A stretch of 22,860 nt of DNA from Candidatus Heimdallarchaeota archaeon (GTDB lineage Archaea; Asgardarchaeota; Heimdallarchaeia; Heimdallarchaeales; Kariarchaeaceae): the NCBI GenBank assembly GCA_030668165.1, contig DAOUUM010000005.1, positions 1 to 22,860 on the forward strand, read 5' to 3'. The translations under genes and the position numbers were made by a program. Position 1 is the stretch's first letter. Each line of letters starts with the position of its first letter. Positions 1 to 8,634 of the stretch are shown here, in pieces. The notes beneath the pieces were generated by a model, which worked only from the letters and a program-made list of their open reading frames with translations, had not been told where the DNA came from and did no database searches.

Positions 1-2
1 AG

Positions 3-581
3 GTGGGTGAACTTGAGGATATCATACCTGACTTGGATGCGCTTATGCTGACTACAAGGGCGATGGATCATGTTAGGTTGAGTGATCCTATCTTAAAGGA
101 AAAACCAAATGATTCTAATATTTGGGGATTTAGAGTACTTTTACCCCACAAGGATAAAAAATACAGGGCTGCCACTCTTCTTTGTGCCGATCCCGATGTT
201 TCATGGGAGGATGATTTCAAATCCAAGTTAAATCTACCAGGTGTGCTTGAAGATTGGAATATTGACTATGAAGTTAGATTCTCCCAGTTTAATGATACTG
301 ATAATTATAATATTGTGTTTAAAAGAGCCAAGGATGTTGAAGATACATTTGAATCATTTGGAAGATGGATCAGAAGACATAATATGATGTACAAGCAACA
401 ATTTGGGGTTATTGGCACAATACAGATGCTAAAAAACCTACTCATCAACACCATGGATAAAAATGAAGGTCAGTCCCTTTTCACGATTTTAACCAATATC
501 ACCGCAGCTGGATTCACAGCAGCTACCGATGCTCTTGCAGAGGAGGCTGTGGTAGAGAAATTATCGTGGTTGTTTAGTTAA
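3..581 (+). CDS. Unknown protein, probably 5'-truncated by the window edge
   Basis: I do not recognise this protein. The frame is open from the first bases. A GTG at base 3 could be a start, but only two bases lie upstream, so it is more likely the C-terminal 190 or so residues of a longer gene. The visible part is soluble and mixed alpha/beta, with no signal peptide, long hydrophobic helix or cysteine cluster. The last 70 residues are helical and alanine/leucine rich. It ends in TAA, and the next gene starts 110 bp later with its own TATA element, so there is no sign of co-transcription. No function is proposed. Confidence 0.6.
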   Translation: MGELEDIIPDLDALMLTTRAMDHVRLSDPILKEKPNDSNIWGFRVLLPHKDKKYRAATLLCADPDVSWEDDFKSKLNLPGVLEDWNIDYEVRFSQFNDTDNYNIVFKRAKDVEDTFESFGRWIRRHNMMYKQQFGVIGTIQMLKNLLINTMDKNEGQSLFTILTNITAAGFTAATDALAEEAVVEKLSWLFS

Positions 582-662
582 ATCCATTGGAATACCAAAC
601 TGCAGGGATAATTATTTTTAATAAAATTAAAACCAACCTAGAATAATTCATCAAACAATAAT

Positions 663-671
663 TCTATAATA
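663..671 (+). promoter_or_regulatory. TATA-like element for the aldo/keto reductase gene
   Basis: The sequence TCTATAATA is centred 25 bp before the ATG at 692. This is the archaeal TATA-to-start distance, so the mRNA is probably leaderless. No Shine-Dalgarno site precedes the ATG. Confidence 0.4.
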
Positions 672-691
672 CTATTATCCATGATTGAACT

Positions 692-1648
692 ATGATCACA
701 CGAAAATTGGGCAAGACTGATATTGAGATAACACCAATAGGATTGGGTGTTTGGCAATTCAGTGAGGCAAAGGGATTTCATAAGTTCTTTTGGAAAGGTA
801 TTGAAAGAGAAGAAACCAATAATATTGTCGATATTACAATCAAGAGTGGAGTTAACTGGTTTGACACCGCAGAAATTTATGGATCAGGTAGATCTGAAAT
901 GGGATTATCAAGAGCCCTAAGAGAACTGAATATTAAAAAGGAAGACATACTTATCGCCACAAAATGGAATCCAATTTTTCGAACAGCAAAATCAATCGAA
1001 AAGACATTTTACAAGAGAGTAGAAAATCTAAATCCCTTTCCCATAACTCTTCATCAGGTACATAATCCCGCATCATTCTCGTCAGCAGAAAAGGAGATGA
1101 GTGCCATGGCCAATTTAATGGATGATGGAAAAATTAAAGCAGTAGGTGTTAGTAATTTTTCATCTAATGCCATGATTAGATCCAATAATGCACTTGAGGA
1201 CAGGGGTTATTCTTTGGCTTCCAATCAAGTCAGATATAGTTTACTGGATAGGAAAATTGAGAGAAATGGAATTTTAGAAACTTCAAAGGAGTTGGGATCC
1301 ACAATTATTGCATATTCTCCACTTGGGCAAGGTTTGCTTACAGGAAAATTCCATGATCATCCTGAGCTATTGAAAAGCACACCATTCATTCGTAAGAGGG
1401 TACTAAAGGGGAAATATGACAAAAGTAGGGATCTAATTGACTTACTCAAATCTATAGCTGACAATCATGAGGTTACCACCAGTCAGGTGGCTCTGAATTG
1501 GTTAATCAACTTTCATGGTGACACTGTTGTTGCCATTCCTGGTGCTAGTAAGGTAAAACACGCAGAATCGAATGCCAGTGTTCTTAATTTTGAATTAAGC
1601 AAGGAAGAAATGACAGTGATTGATGAGAAATCAAGTAACTTCATTTAA
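692..1648 (+). CDS. Aldo/keto reductase family oxidoreductase
   Basis: This is a soluble NAD(P)H-dependent reductase of the AKR (beta/alpha)8-barrel family, which interconverts carbonyls and alcohols. The length of 318 residues is normal. It opens with the typical RKLGKTDIEITPIGLGVW strand. The catalytic tetrad can be read as Asp58 and Tyr63 (in WFDTAEIYG), Lys91 (ATKW) and His124 (VHNP). GVSNFS follows around residue 152. The cofactor-phosphate region near the C-terminus has the usual IPGASKVKHAESN motif. The overall pattern resembles the bacterial/plant AKR group that includes potassium-channel beta subunits and pyridoxal reductases, but the substrate cannot be told. The gene stands alone between two intergenic regions. 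Confidence 0.93.
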   Translation: MITRKLGKTDIEITPIGLGVWQFSEAKGFHKFFWKGIEREETNNIVDITIKSGVNWFDTAEIYGSGRSEMGLSRALRELNIKKEDILIATKWNPIFRTAKSIEKTFYKRVENLNPFPITLHQVHNPASFSSAEKEMSAMANLMDDGKIKAVGVSNFSSNAMIRSNNALEDRGYSLASNQVRYSLLDRKIERNGILETSKELGSTIIAYSPLGQGLLTGKFHDHPELLKSTPFIRKRVLKGKYDKSRDLIDLLKSIADNHEVTTSQVALNWLINFHGDTVVAIPGASKVKHAESNASVLNFELSKEEMTVIDEKSSNFI

Positions 1649-1720
1649 TAAATACTAATTTCAATAATCATAATATATGGCGATAATCAGTTCATTGTGC
1701 CAAATTTAAACAAATTATCT

Positions 1721-1733
1721 TATTATAATAAAT
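1721..1733 (+). promoter_or_regulatory. TATA-like element for the secreted-protein gene
   Basis: TATTATAATAAAT lies about 21 bp (centre) before the ATG at 1748, slightly closer than usual. An AT-rich alternative (AAATTTAAA) lies near 1702-1710. Confidence 0.3.
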
Positions 1734-1747
1734 AGTATACCATTATT

Positions 1748-2338
1748 ATGAAGAGATTATCTATCGTGGTGATTTTATTTTTATTTACAACCCAATTTGC
1801 ATCAGGGGCTGATACTGATCTATATGCAGTTCTGAGTAATCCAGTAATGGATACTGAGTTTGCATCACGTGACAATGATACGATATTCACAATGACAGTA
1901 GACATGGCAATAGTTAACCCCAGTATCGATCAAATAGATATCATTTTTCCAGACACTTATGGATTTAAACTCAGGGTTGAGGCTCAATTTTGGGTAAGAA
2001 TGCCTGTGGATTTTGAGGGATATTATGTTGGTCCTTGTTTTCTTGCAATGACTACCTTCTCCTATCCACAAGGTTATACAAACGAAACAAAAATAATACA
2101 TTTGATTTTCCACAATTTAAAAATTACAGAATTGCTTGCAGGTAATTACACAGTGTATTTGGATCATCCCGAAATCAGTCTATCCTACAACACAACAATG
2201 ATTGTAAATTTCAATGAGACAATTCTCGTGCAACCAAATCCAGATTTTGAATTTGATACAGTTTTACTTCCGATGGACACAGTTTCATTGGTAATCGGCT
2301 TTTGCACAGTCTATATTTTGAGAAAATTTAAAAAATAA
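1748..2338 (+). CDS. Small exported, C-terminally membrane-anchored protein of unknown function
   Basis: Residues 1-20 form a clear signal peptide: Lys-Arg, then a hydrophobic stretch ending FASGA. The C-terminus has one hydrophobic segment (about 174-191, with MDTVSLVIGFCTVYIL) followed by RKFKK, so the protein should sit on the outside of the cell held by a C-terminal anchor. The roughly 150-residue ectodomain is rich in beta-type sequence and contains several N-x-T sequons (NET, NYT, NTT), suited to archaeal N-glycosylation. I recognise no family. It is convergent with the TPR gene and has its own promoter. Confidence 0.75.
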   Translation: MKRLSIVVILFLFTTQFASGADTDLYAVLSNPVMDTEFASRDNDTIFTMTVDMAIVNPSIDQIDIIFPDTYGFKLRVEAQFWVRMPVDFEGYYVGPCFLAMTTFSYPQGYTNETKIIHLIFHNLKITELLAGNYTVYLDHPEISLSYNTTMIVNFNETILVQPNPDFEFDTVLLPMDTVSLVIGFCTVYILRKFKK

Positions 2339-2466
2339 TTATATACGTTGAAAATTAAGCAATCTTGTATTACAACAAAATTGAGTCAGTAATGGATATA
2401 ATTGAATACAATAAGCATCTTGATCCACAATAAATGTTAATATTCAATTATCGTTAATTAGTCAAC

Positions 2467-2504
2467 ATGTTTCAGTAAATGAAACATAGATTTCCGTGTT
2501 TCAC
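2467..2504. other. Inverted repeat with a third alternating arm, between convergent genes
   Basis: ATGTTTCA (2467-2474) pairs perfectly with TGAAACAT (2480-2487) across a 5-nt loop. A further GTTTCA at 2498-2503 could pair with the same TGAAAC, giving two mutually exclusive hairpins. It lies between the converging ends of the 1748 gene and the TPR gene. It has no long T-run after it, so a role as terminator or RNA 3'-end structure is only a guess. Confidence 0.35.
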
Positions 2505-2512
2505 AGACTAAA

Positions 2513-3862
2513 TTAAAAATTGATAAATTTTGATACCTTTTCTAAATATTCCTTGATTTTTGATTCATGTATTCTCTCTCTTAATGGAGATGTGGCCTCT
2601 GCAAGAGCATTCCACTTTGAAATATTGTCCTCCAAATACTTTTGCATTTCATCTATCTCATCAGCCAGAGTGTTGAAGCCTTTTGTTCTTGCCAGCCCTG
2701 AGGCTATGGTTAGATCCTCAAACGCCTTAACCACTCTTTGTTGTATGAGATTGAACTTAGATCTCAATAGGTAGGTTTCAGTCAAAACTAGGGGCATCTT
2801 ATTCTTATCAGCAATGGCGAAAAGCTTGGAGATGTAGATATCTATCTCCTGAAGTACAACTTCTTCATTATATACCATCAACTCATCAATTAATAAATCA
2901 AGATAGTTTTTCAAGCTGATAATCATGATTTCAGGATCCATATAACCCTCAATTATTTTTTTGAGCTCATCCATGGCAATTACTTTGGATCGTAATCTAT
3001 TACCTCTCTTATGTGTTAAAGCTTTTAGAAGTTTTATCCTATTAATAAAAATGGGATTCTCAGGATGATTCTCACTAATCTCAACTAATTTATCAAGCGT
3101 CTCATGATCTGTTTTACCGGATGATAATTTGACGTAATAAATAAGAAAATATATTCGTCCTAGATTATAATAATCCTCAATAGTATGAACGCTATTTTCA
3201 AGATACTCTAATGCTTTTTTATTATCACCTTGATTATAAAATAGAATGGCTAGATCAACAGAAACTAGTGCCTGATCTCGGTAGTTTTGACATTCAGTAA
3301 GTAGAACCAGGGATTTATTATACATTTCAATTGCAAGTTGGAATTCCCCTTGACTCTGTCTAATTATTGCAATATTTTTGATAATGTTGGCCTCTAATCT
3401 GATGTATTCAAATCCCTCAAGTAATGATAATGCTTGTTGATAATATTCAAGGGCTAATGCATAATTTCCCTCTGCTCTGCTTACCCTTCCCCTCATATTG
3501 TAAAAATCAACACATAGATGTCGGGATTCAATATCCTTATCACTTTGTAATAAGGTTACAATAGCCTGAGCCTTGTCTACGTTTTGATTAATCTCTGCAA
3601 AATTTTCCTTTTTGAAGAGAATAACGAGACGTGATAGTTCGATTTTCAGCAGATTAATAGTCGAGATCCCCGAATATGTGGAAATTTCCTTGATTAACTC
3701 AAGTGCCATCTCATCATGTCCTCTCTCCATTTCCAGCTTAATTTTTAATATATTAGCATCTACGACCAAATCAATTCTACTATCAAGCGTTTTATCTATT
3801 AATTCCGAGGCTTGATCATATTTGCCTTTGTCTATCAAATCATTGATTTTTCTGAGGGGCAC
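2513..3862 (-). CDS. Tetratricopeptide-repeat protein
   Basis: This 449-residue soluble protein is made almost wholly of paired helices. TPR-like units are plainest in the middle: A-L-E-Y-Y-Q-Q-A-L-S-L, A-I-E-M-Y-N-K-S-L-V-L and A-L-E-Y-L-E-N-S-V at roughly residues 138-226. A weaker repeat at the N-terminus begins KINDLIDKGKYDQASELI. TPR arrays are protein-protein interaction scaffolds. No enzymatic domain, membrane segment or DNA-binding motif is visible. The start is a GTG at 3862: no ATG lies between it and the upstream in-frame stop, and a TATA box (3887-3895) is 29 bp away. Its partner is unknown. Confidence 0.88.
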   Translation of the reverse strand: MPLRKINDLIDKGKYDQASELIDKTLDSRIDLVVDANILKIKLEMERGHDEMALELIKEISTYSGISTINLLKIELSRLVILFKKENFAEINQNVDKAQAIVTLLQSDKDIESRHLCVDFYNMRGRVSRAEGNYALALEYYQQALSLLEGFEYIRLEANIIKNIAIIRQSQGEFQLAIEMYNKSLVLLTECQNYRDQALVSVDLAILFYNQGDNKKALEYLENSVHTIEDYYNLGRIYFLIYYVKLSSGKTDHETLDKLVEISENHPENPIFINRIKLLKALTHKRGNRLRSKVIAMDELKKIIEGYMDPEIMIISLKNYLDLLIDELMVYNEEVVLQEIDIYISKLFAIADKNKMPLVLTETYLLRSKFNLIQQRVVKAFEDLTIASGLARTKGFNTLADEIDEMQKYLEDNISKWNALAEATSPLRERIHESKIKEYLEKVSKFINF

Positions 3863-3886
3863 TACTCTATGGTTATAATTGCATTA

Positions 3887-3895
3887 CTTATAAAG
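3887..3895 (-). promoter_or_regulatory. TATA box for the TPR-protein gene
   Basis: CTTTATAAG on the minus strand is centred 29 bp before the GTG at 3862. This supports a leaderless GTG start. Confidence 0.5.
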
Positions 3896-4023
3896 CAAGT
3901 TATTGCCAATTTAAAAAGTGCAAATTTCCAATTGAATAAGAGAAAATCACAAAATCGAGATTATTTTTTATTTTTTTTCGTTTAGCCTGCCCTATACGCA
4001 ATTATTTCTGATATGCGATTAAT

Positions 4024-4626
4024 TTACCTGCTAAACATTTGTTTTGGCATTCCAAGCATCATTAGGAGTAATTTGTATAGAGTGCTGATATCGGGTATAG
4101 AATCAAATTTCTCCAGGATAGTTAGGTAAAAGGGTCCTGTAGTAACTCTGAAAGTACATTTCTTGGAATATTTGCATTCCAAGCAGTTCTTCTTGAACTT
4201 TTCACCCTGTTCAAGAATCCCATGATCTTCTAGGATTTTTTCGAATTCATCAAATAATCCTATATCTCCATGAAAGTTGTCTAACTCATCTTTATAATTA
4301 GTTTCAAATAATTCAACCATGACTTTCAGTCTCTGTTCCAAATCCCCGATACTATCCTCTGGATCAACTTCAAAAATACCTATCAAATTTTCTGTTGGAA
4401 GGCTGATTATTTTTGAATCTGTGAGTTCTAATTCATGAAATGAGTCCCTTTTGGCTTCATTATAAGTTAACATTGCCGTGAGTAAGCCTGATTTGAGAAT
4501 TGTATCACTCTCAAATGTTGAATCTTGTGATAGATCCATGCAATATGTACCTATATGACAAGCTAAACTTCTACCAAAAACAGGGATTCCCTGTGGTGTT
4601 TGCAATATTAAATTTCGTAAAACCAT
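4024..4626 (-). CDS. Longin-like domain protein with a C-terminal cysteine cluster
   Basis: The N-terminal 135 or so residues read like a longin/SRX-type fold as found in Asgard archaeal small proteins. A first strand (LRNLILQTPQGIPVFGRSL) is followed by a segment of the type 'D-x-x-L-K-S-G-L-L-T-A', then strands (KIISLPTENLIGIFEV), then a helix (RLKVMVELFETNY) with a closing FDEFEKILEDHGIL helix. In Asgard and eukaryotes such folds occur in GTPase-regulating and trafficking complexes. That role here is inference from pattern only. After the domain come Cys-x2-Cys-x5-Cys (about residues 148-157), probably a metal site, and a helical tail. The frame also offers a TTG one codon earlier, but the ATG at 4626 is preferred, with a TATA box 27 bp upstream. 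Confidence 0.6.
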   Translation of the reverse strand: MVLRNLILQTPQGIPVFGRSLACHIGTYCMDLSQDSTFESDTILKSGLLTAMLTYNEAKRDSFHELELTDSKIISLPTENLIGIFEVDPEDSIGDLEQRLKVMVELFETNYKDELDNFHGDIGLFDEFEKILEDHGILEQGEKFKKNCLECKYSKKCTFRVTTGPFYLTILEKFDSIPDISTLYKLLLMMLGMPKQMFSR

Positions 4627-4648
4627 CAATTACAGAGTATAGTTTGAT

Positions 4649-4658
4649 CTTTATTAAG
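4649..4658 (-). promoter_or_regulatory. TATA box for the longin-like gene
   Basis: CTTAATAAAG on the minus strand is centred 27 bp from the ATG at 4626. It implies a leaderless mRNA and supports the ATG over the adjacent TTG. Confidence 0.5.
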
Positions 4659-4723
4659 TTTACTTACCTTGGAATGTTACATTTATTCAAAAATAGCATG
4701 TTCAATAATTCAGAGTAATGAGT

Positions 4724-5497
4724 TTAAATCATTGGGAAATCATTTAATTCATATATCTTAGATCGTGATTTTTTTCCAGTGTGTATAATTAATCCAGCCT
4801 TTCTAAATGTATAACACATTTGCTGTGCTTCTCTTAATGATATGTTTGCTTTCTCCTTGACATCTGAAGTGGTGAATTTTAAAGGTAAATCTTTTGGCAA
4901 CAGAGAAACATAGTCTTCATCATTGTCAAATACAATTTTCTCACTCACTGAAATCAATTTTCGATCCTTTTTACTCCATCCCTTTCTTCTCCAGCTTCCT
5001 TTCTTGTCATCTATCCAATATTCCTCTTCTTCAGTCAGTAAGACATCCAGATTGAAGTTTGGATGCGTAATCAGGTTTGATAAACGTAGTAATTCCTTAA
5101 AAACACTATAGACTGAACCTTTTTTTGGAGATCTTCTTTTTGATACTGGAATATTTGTCTTATTAGCAATTTTGATGATGTGTTTTGTTTTTGCTATGGG
5201 ATGAACTAATCTTACCTTGTGTGTGCCCAACAGGGTTTCAAGCTTCTTTCTAATTGATCCAAAATTACCAGTCTGTATTTCAACTATTGAATCATTATCC
5301 AACACATCAACAATGTAACCATTGACTCGTCTTTCGTAGCTATGTGGATCGTTCGAATAGTATAATTTTAGATCACGATGTATCGAGGTTTCATTATATG
5401 TTCCAATACTATGAGGATCACCATGATCAGGCATTATACTCCACTGGTATTTTTCACATATAATCTTCGGTAATAGCTGGGTGATACATTTGAACAT
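4724..5497 (-). CDS. Predicted PD-(D/E)XK-like protein with C-terminal winged helix
   Basis: The core (residues 37-110) looks like a restriction-endonuclease fold. It has a helix with an Glu-x-x-x-His region, Asp64 in VNGYIVDV, Glu73-Ile-Gln75-Thr in IVEIQTGNF, a following helix with Lys84/Lys85, then HKVRLVHPI. This matches from memory an uncharacterised bacterial/archaeal family (DUF8091-like) that carries the same EIQTGNF and RLVHPI blocks and a later EEE...W-R-R-K-G-W segment, here residues 157-174. Residues about 205-252 look like a winged helix (DVKEKANISLREAQQMCYTFRKAGLI). Start at ATG 5497. An alternative is Met22, just before the conserved part. It lies 16 nt downstream of the transporter gene and is probably co-transcribed with it. 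Nuclease activity is unproven. Confidence 0.6.
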   Translation of the reverse strand: MFKCITQLLPKIICEKYQWSIMPDHGDPHSIGTYNETSIHRDLKLYYSNDPHSYERRVNGYIVDVLDNDSIVEIQTGNFGSIRKKLETLLGTHKVRLVHPIAKTKHIIKIANKTNIPVSKRRSPKKGSVYSVFKELLRLSNLITHPNFNLDVLLTEEEEYWIDDKKGSWRRKGWSKKDRKLISVSEKIVFDNDEDYVSLLPKDLPLKFTTSDVKEKANISLREAQQMCYTFRKAGLIIHTGKKSRSKIYELNDFPMI

Positions 5498-5513
5498 GAT
5501 ATATCTTAGAGTG

Positions 5514-6395
5514 CTACTTCCCTTCTCTTGTAACTAAAATAACACCAGTCATTATTAGAAATAGTCCAAGAAAGGCAGTAACACCGAGATCCTCTCCCAA
5601 CAACAACCAGGCAGCAAATGCACCTGAAAAGGGGATGATATTTATGGTTGGAGCAACAACTCCTGACCCAAGAACTTCAATGGCTTTGTAATGGAGTATA
5701 TAGGCAATGAAAGATGATATGACACCGAGGAAAAGAAACCAGATTATAACTTGACTGTTATTAGTGTTATATTTGGACAAGGAGCCGTTGTACAGTATAA
5801 GAGGTAATAGTATTATAGTACCAAGAATTTCTGACCATGCCGTTATTGCTATACTTGACATTCCAACATTACTTGCTCTCTTGGAAAACGAAAATGAACT
5901 TCCCCACATCATCACTGCACCTAATATTATAAGATTCCCTACTAATGATCCATTATTACCTGAATATCCCACGATCAGTACCACCCCAGCTATTCCCAAT
6001 AAAACTGAAAGATATTTATTTCTGGTCATCTTCTCTTTGAGCAATAATACCCCAAACAACATTGTCATTAGAGGATTGAATGCAACGAGAAGAGAAGCAA
6101 TTGATGCATTAGTCAATGATAAGCCATAATAGAAGATAGAATTGTTAACTGCCACTCCGGTTATTGATAAACCAAATATGTTTAACCAAGTACTTTTGGT
6201 CCTAGGTATGAATGACCCATTTTTCTTTATTATACCATAAATTAAAATGGGAATGAAAATTAAACTGGCAAGGGCAAATCTACCAAAAGTGATCTCTATT
6301 GCTGAATATCCAGCTTCACCAAGTATTTTACCTCCTACTATTGCAACTCCCCATATACTGGTAGAGATAATTGGTAATGCGTAGATTATCTTCAC
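5514..6395 (-). CDS. EamA/DMT-family transporter
   Basis: This 293-residue integral membrane protein has about ten hydrophobic helices and the internal two-fold repeat of EamA (drug/metabolite transporter) proteins. The first half has the usual WGVAIVGGKI...ITFGRFALASLIF and a NSIFYYGLSLTNASIASLL signature. The second half has WGSSFSFSKRA...SEILGTIILLPLILY and LGSGVVAPTINIIPFSGAFAAWLLLGE. Such proteins export or exchange small metabolites, but the substrate cannot be assigned. The start is GTG at 6395, the only plausible start after the upstream in-frame TAG, with a TATA-like CTTTAAG 28 bp away. It is the first gene of a two-gene operon with the nuclease-like gene. Confidence 0.92.
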   Translation of the reverse strand: MKIIYALPIISTSIWGVAIVGGKILGEAGYSAIEITFGRFALASLIFIPILIYGIIKKNGSFIPRTKSTWLNIFGLSITGVAVNNSIFYYGLSLTNASIASLLVAFNPLMTMLFGVLLLKEKMTRNKYLSVLLGIAGVVLIVGYSGNNGSLVGNLIILGAVMMWGSSFSFSKRASNVGMSSIAITAWSEILGTIILLPLILYNGSLSKYNTNNSQVIIWFLFLGVISSFIAYILHYKAIEVLGSGVVAPTINIIPFSGAFAAWLLLGEDLGVTAFLGLFLIMTGVILVTREGK

Positions 6396-6419
6396 TATTT
6401 TAGTCTAATTCAAATTTGA

Positions 6420-6426
6420 CTTAAAG
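6420..6426 (-). promoter_or_regulatory. TATA-like element for the EamA operon
   Basis: CTTTAAG on the minus strand is centred 28 bp before the GTG start at 6395. This is the expected spacing for a leaderless transcript covering the transporter and the nuclease-like gene. Confidence 0.35.
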
Positions 6427-6461
6427 TATTTGTTTGTAGTAATTTGATTAGGAAGTCATAA

Positions 6462-8552
6462 CTATTTAGATAATTCTTCTGAGACCGAATCAGAATCTGT
6501 CAATGGTAGTGAACACATTTGTCCCTTGCAGATATAAACTGTTGGTATATCAACCTCAGTTCTACCCTCGAGTACATCCCAACTTGGTCTACCATCATCT
6601 TTGTTGTTCTCATTCCAGCGGTAGATCAATCTGTTGGGTAAGTAACTACCAAAATATGATTTTGATAAATCTTCATCACTACCAACCATGACGATCTCAG
6701 TTGGATATCTTATGAGAGCCGTAGCAGAAATCATCATCTCATTCATGGATGCTACTGATTCATTAAACCGTCCAGCAAATCTTTCAACCAGAAGTCTGGC
6801 TTTTTTCTCCAGATCAGGTTTTACCAAATATTTGCTCAATTTGAACAGATTTGAAACTAGCATACCTAGACCAGAGGCCATTGAATCATCGGTTGGTTGC
6901 AATACCTTGGAAAATAAATCCTGATTATCAAGATCAATTGGATTAACATAGTAGACATGTTCGATTGAGTTATAGAATTTAATGTGAACCATATCCATCA
7001 ATTTATCTGCCACCTTGATGTATTTCCAGTCATCAGTGTACTCAAATGCATGAATTAGTGCACTTATGGTAAAGGAGTAATCATCCAAAACCCCCTCAAT
7101 CTTACGATCTACTTGATCTTCTCCTAGTTTATGGTAACTATGAAGAAGTCTGTCTTCCTCGATTAAATTATCAATTATAAAATTAATTGCGTTCAATGCC
7201 AATTGTCCGGCAGTTTCAAGATTCAATGATTCTGCTGCAATAAACAGGGCCTTGATCATCAATGAATTCCAACTCACAATTATTTTGGTATCTCTTGAGG
7301 GTGCAATTCTTGAAACTCTCTCTTTGAATAATTCTTGTCTGACCTCGTTAAGAAGTGCCACAGTATCATTCTCACTTAGTTCCAATATTCCCATCATTTC
7401 ACTAATTGATTTCTTGACGCTCAATACATTCATTCCTGTCAATTCACTGTGATGGGGATCAAAGAAATTTCCTTTCTCTGTTAATTCGTATCTCAAAGTT
7501 GCGGCTTCTGTTTTGGTATCACACAAGGTTTCCTTTATCTGATCCATGGTCCAGACATAATACTTGCCCTCCACTCCTTCACTATCAGCATTAAGTGTTG
7601 AATAGAATCCTCCTTCGGGAGAAGTCATCTCCCTTGCCAACCATGATATCGTATCAAATACTACCCACTGAGCAAATTTATCTTTCAATGAGGTGTATAA
7701 ATCTGCCCCTAGTTGTATTAATCCCGCATTATCATACAGCATCTTCTCAAAATGGGGAACCAACCATTCCTTATCAACACTGTATCTGGCGAAACCACCT
7801 CCCAGCTGATCATAAATCCCTCCTTGGGACATTCGATGAAAGGTGAATTTAACAAAATCAGTCACTGCATCATTTTTAGAATTATGTCCCTCTTGAAGTA
7901 AATATCTGAAGGTTGCTATTCTTGGGAACTTGGGTGCAGAACCAATCCCTCCATATTTGTGGTCAAATCTTCCCTGAATTAATTTTACCTGTTCCTGGTA
8001 CATCTCCTCACTAAGTTCTCCAGGCACCTCGGTGAGATACTGGTTCAATCGAACAATACCCTCTTTGATCTGTGATGCTTGTTGGGCGATATCATCCTGT
8101 TTTGTATCCCATGCATTCATGACCAGATTACATATCTCAGAGAATGAATTCATCCCGTAAGATTTAACCTTGGGAAAATATGTACCCATGAAGAAAGGAG
8201 TGCCTTCTGCATTGGTGAATACACTGAGAGGCCATCCACCTCCTCTTTGATATAACATCTGATATATCTCTTGATAGGTTCTATCCACCCCTGGATATTC
8301 CTCTCTATCAATCTTGACATTGATAAAATTCTCGTTCATAAACGCAGCCATTTCCGGATCTGAAAATGACTCACGAGCCATAACATGACACCAGTGGCAA
8401 CTTGAATAACCAATACTGATAAACACGGGTTTATTTGTCGCCTTGGCTAGTTCAAACGCTTCATCAGAGTAAGGCATCCAGTTCATTGGATTTGATGCAT
8501 GTTGTTGCAGGTAGGGTGAGGTTTCTTTACCAAGAAGATTTTCAGTATTCAT
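6462..8552 (-). CDS. DUF255 thioredoxin-like / (alpha/alpha)6-barrel protein (YyaL/SPATA20 family)
   Basis: The full-length family architecture is present in 696 residues. The N-terminal thioredoxin-like domain carries the redox motif Ser-Ser-Cys52-His-Trp-Cys55-His-Val-Met. It is followed by ESFSDPEMAAFMNENFINVKIDREEYPGVD and GGGWPLSVF...PFFMGTYFP, all hallmarks of this family. The remaining 500 residues form the (alpha/alpha)6 sugar-epimerase-like barrel, with GGIGSAPKFP, GGIYDQLGGGFARYSVD, WLVPHFEKMLYDNAGL and FYSTLNADSEG. The C-terminus ends in the usual VYICKGQMCSLP. The family occurs in bacteria, archaea and animals, and its reaction is not firmly established. It is monocistronic, with its own TATA-like element. 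Confidence 0.96.
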   Translation of the reverse strand: MNTENLLGKETSPYLQQHASNPMNWMPYSDEAFELAKATNKPVFISIGYSSCHWCHVMARESFSDPEMAAFMNENFINVKIDREEYPGVDRTYQEIYQMLYQRGGGWPLSVFTNAEGTPFFMGTYFPKVKSYGMNSFSEICNLVMNAWDTKQDDIAQQASQIKEGIVRLNQYLTEVPGELSEEMYQEQVKLIQGRFDHKYGGIGSAPKFPRIATFRYLLQEGHNSKNDAVTDFVKFTFHRMSQGGIYDQLGGGFARYSVDKEWLVPHFEKMLYDNAGLIQLGADLYTSLKDKFAQWVVFDTISWLAREMTSPEGGFYSTLNADSEGVEGKYYVWTMDQIKETLCDTKTEAATLRYELTEKGNFFDPHHSELTGMNVLSVKKSISEMMGILELSENDTVALLNEVRQELFKERVSRIAPSRDTKIIVSWNSLMIKALFIAAESLNLETAGQLALNAINFIIDNLIEEDRLLHSYHKLGEDQVDRKIEGVLDDYSFTISALIHAFEYTDDWKYIKVADKLMDMVHIKFYNSIEHVYYVNPIDLDNQDLFSKVLQPTDDSMASGLGMLVSNLFKLSKYLVKPDLEKKARLLVERFAGRFNESVASMNEMMISATALIRYPTEIVMVGSDEDLSKSYFGSYLPNRLIYRWNENNKDDGRPSWDVLEGRTEVDIPTVYICKGQMCSLPLTDSDSVSEELSK

Positions 8553-8579
8553 ATCTTACATCCGTATTCGAATTGAGGG

Positions 8580-8588
8580 ATTTAAAAT
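8580..8588 (-). promoter_or_regulatory. TATA-like element for the DUF255 gene
   Basis: ATTTTAAAT on the minus strand is centred 32 bp before the ATG at 8552. There is no Shine-Dalgarno site in the short leader this would leave. Confidence 0.35.
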
Positions 8589-8634
8589 ATGAGATAAAGG
8601 GATTTATAATTTTATACAGCGAATATATTATTTC

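Noticed and set aside
5764..6129. A 121-codon open frame antisense to the EamA transporter
   Set aside because: It lies wholly inside a clear ten-helix transporter gene, and its composition mirrors the complementary strand. There is no start context.
4724..6395. A novel defence island made of the nuclease-like gene and its transporter partner
   Set aside because: Only one nuclease-like gene is present. The partner is an ordinary EamA exporter and the flanking genes are unrelated, so there is no support for a defence system.
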